A stretch of 64,000 bases of DNA from Rhizobium favelukesii (lineage in GTDB: Bacteria; Pseudomonadota; Alphaproteobacteria; Rhizobiales; Rhizobiaceae). The DNA lies in the NCBI RefSeq assembly GCF_000577275.2, contig NZ_HG916852.1, forward strand, positions 1,243,001 through 1,307,000. Direction: 5' to 3'. The notes below the pieces were generated by a model that searched no databases, was not told the DNA's origin, and was given only the letters and a program-made list of their open reading frames with translations. Below, piece after piece: positions 63,346 to 64,000 of this stretch; the first letter of the stretch is position 1; every line of letters starts with the position of its first letter. The position numbers and the translations under genes are program-made.

Positions 63346-64000
63346 CTATTCCTTGGGGAAGCCTTCGGTTTCCACCGTGTAACCGGCGGCGGTCATGACG
63401 CGCATCAATTCGGCGTGGCCAATCTCGGCCATTTTCTGCGGCGGAGCCCTGCGCGGATCCTGTTCGGCCTCGACGACGAACCATCCCTCGTAGCCGTGAT
63501 CGGCCAGCCGCTGGACGATGGCGCCGAAATCGAGCGAGCCGTCGCCCGGCACCGTGAAAGCGCCGAGCGCCACCGCATCAAGGAAGGACTGCCGGCTGCG
63601 GTCCAACCCGTCCACCACGGGCTTGCGGATGTCCTTGACATGAACGTGGTTGATGCGGGCGTGGTGATTGTCTATGGCGCGCAACACGTCGCCGCCGGCA
63701 AAGGCCAGGTGCCCAGCATCGAGCAACAGCGGGATGCCTTGGCCCGAATTGCGCATGAAGGCGTCGAGTTCCGGCTCGGTTTCGACCACGGCGGCCATAT
63801 GATGGTGATAGGAGAGCGGCATGCCCTCATCGGCACACCATTCCCCGAACTGGGTGACGCGGCGCGCATAGGCCTTCATCTCGTCGTCGGAGAGGCGCGG
63901 CTTGGTCGCCAGCGGCTTGGAACGGTCGCCCTGGATGGAGCGGCCGGTTTCGCCATAGACGATGCAGGGCGCATTGACCGCTTTGAACAGCTCGATCATC
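63346..64000 (-). CDS. iolE: IolE, myo-inosose-2 dehydratase, C-terminal part
   Basis: The last 217 or so residues of about 300; the start lies beyond the window. TIM-barrel motifs YHHHMAAVVETEPELD and the metal ligands LLLDAGHLAFAGG and INHVHVKDIRK fit IolE. EGWFVVEAEQDP near the end holds the catalytic-site glutamate. It dehydrates 2-keto-myo-inositol in myo-inositol catabolism. Same strand as iolB. Confidence 0.9.
   Translation of the reverse strand, partial: MIELFKAVNAPCIVYGETGRSIQGDRSKPLATKPRLSDDEMKAYARRVTQFGEWCADEGMPLSYHHHMAAVVETEPELDAFMRNSGQGIPLLLDAGHLAFAGGDVLRAIDNHHARINHVHVKDIRKPVVDGLDRSRQSFLDAVALGAFTVPGDGSLDFGAIVQRLADHGYEGWFVVEAEQDPRRAPPQKMAEIGHAELMRVMTAAGYTVETEGFPKE

Noticed and set aside
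1..64000. tRNA, rRNA or CRISPR features
   Set aside because: I saw no cloverleaf with a GTTCGANTC arm, no rRNA stretch and no regularly spaced direct repeats.

Overview
The window is chromosomal DNA of a fast-growing rhizobium (Rhizobiaceae, most like Sinorhizobium/Ensifer). The grounds are high-GC coding sequence, the feuN-feuP-feuQ module, the ccmIEFH-degP-two-component-glnE-pleC-like-pepN order typical of rhizobial chromosomes, a host-attachment-family protein, and an iolE-iolB inositol operon. It is mostly core and housekeeping sequence with few signs of recent transfer. I saw no rRNA, tRNA or CRISPR array.

Layout. 1-3.9 kb: start of an MFS gene leaving the window, a decayed phage/GTA tail-tube pseudogene, feuNPQ and a lipoprotein. 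3.9-8 kb: cytochrome c maturation operon ccmI-ccmE-ccmF-ccmH. 8-18.6 kb: MFS transporter, degP with a downstream OmpR/EnvZ-type pair, glnE, and a PdhS/PleC-type kinase whose upstream region carries CtrA-like and GANTC sites. 18.7-32.1 kb: pepN, a DMT exporter, an unknown winged-helix-like protein, uracil-DNA glycosylase, a YegD-type Hsp70, an RND efflux pump and an SDR lacking the usual catalytic Tyr/Lys. 32.1-41.8 kb: ETF-ubiquinone oxidoreductase, GNAT, DMT exporter with divergent Lrp regulator, mgtE, quinone-reductase-like ADH with divergent HxlR regulator, MFS exporter and lipid kinase. 41.9-48.2 kb: divergent polyamine-type glutamine synthetase and transaminase, then a lipid-linked sugar transfer cluster. 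48.2-50.6 kb: an ECF42-type sigma factor co-directional with three YCII/DGPF proteins. 50.7-55.5 kb: AMP nucleosidase with an apparently leaderless start, small proteins, a GST, and a complete IS with 14-bp inverted repeats and a target duplication that cuts a DUF2147 gene off from its upstream region. 55.5-64 kb: Sel1-like protein, HisC-like aminotransferase, two PilZ paralogues, host-attachment protein, LysR, a Cys-rich 52-aa protein, AraC, DUF1127 with its Shine-Dalgarno locked in a hairpin, and iolB/iolE.

How the genes work together. Several blocks are envelope and stress circuits: FeuNPQ signalling, DegP with its sensor pair, the RND pump and PleC-type cell-cycle control. Others are metabolic modules with local regulators: Lrp/DMT, HxlR/ADH, and GS/transaminase for polyamines. 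Three proteins below 60 residues (58, 52 and the borderline 63 aa) were found by reading the sequence directly. The most unusual observations are the SD-sequestering hairpin of the DUF1127 gene, the close match to an ECF42 promoter ahead of the YCII operon, the IS split of the DUF2147 gene, the cell-cycle-type promoter of the kinase, and an identical ACGTAAACGT core at two loci.
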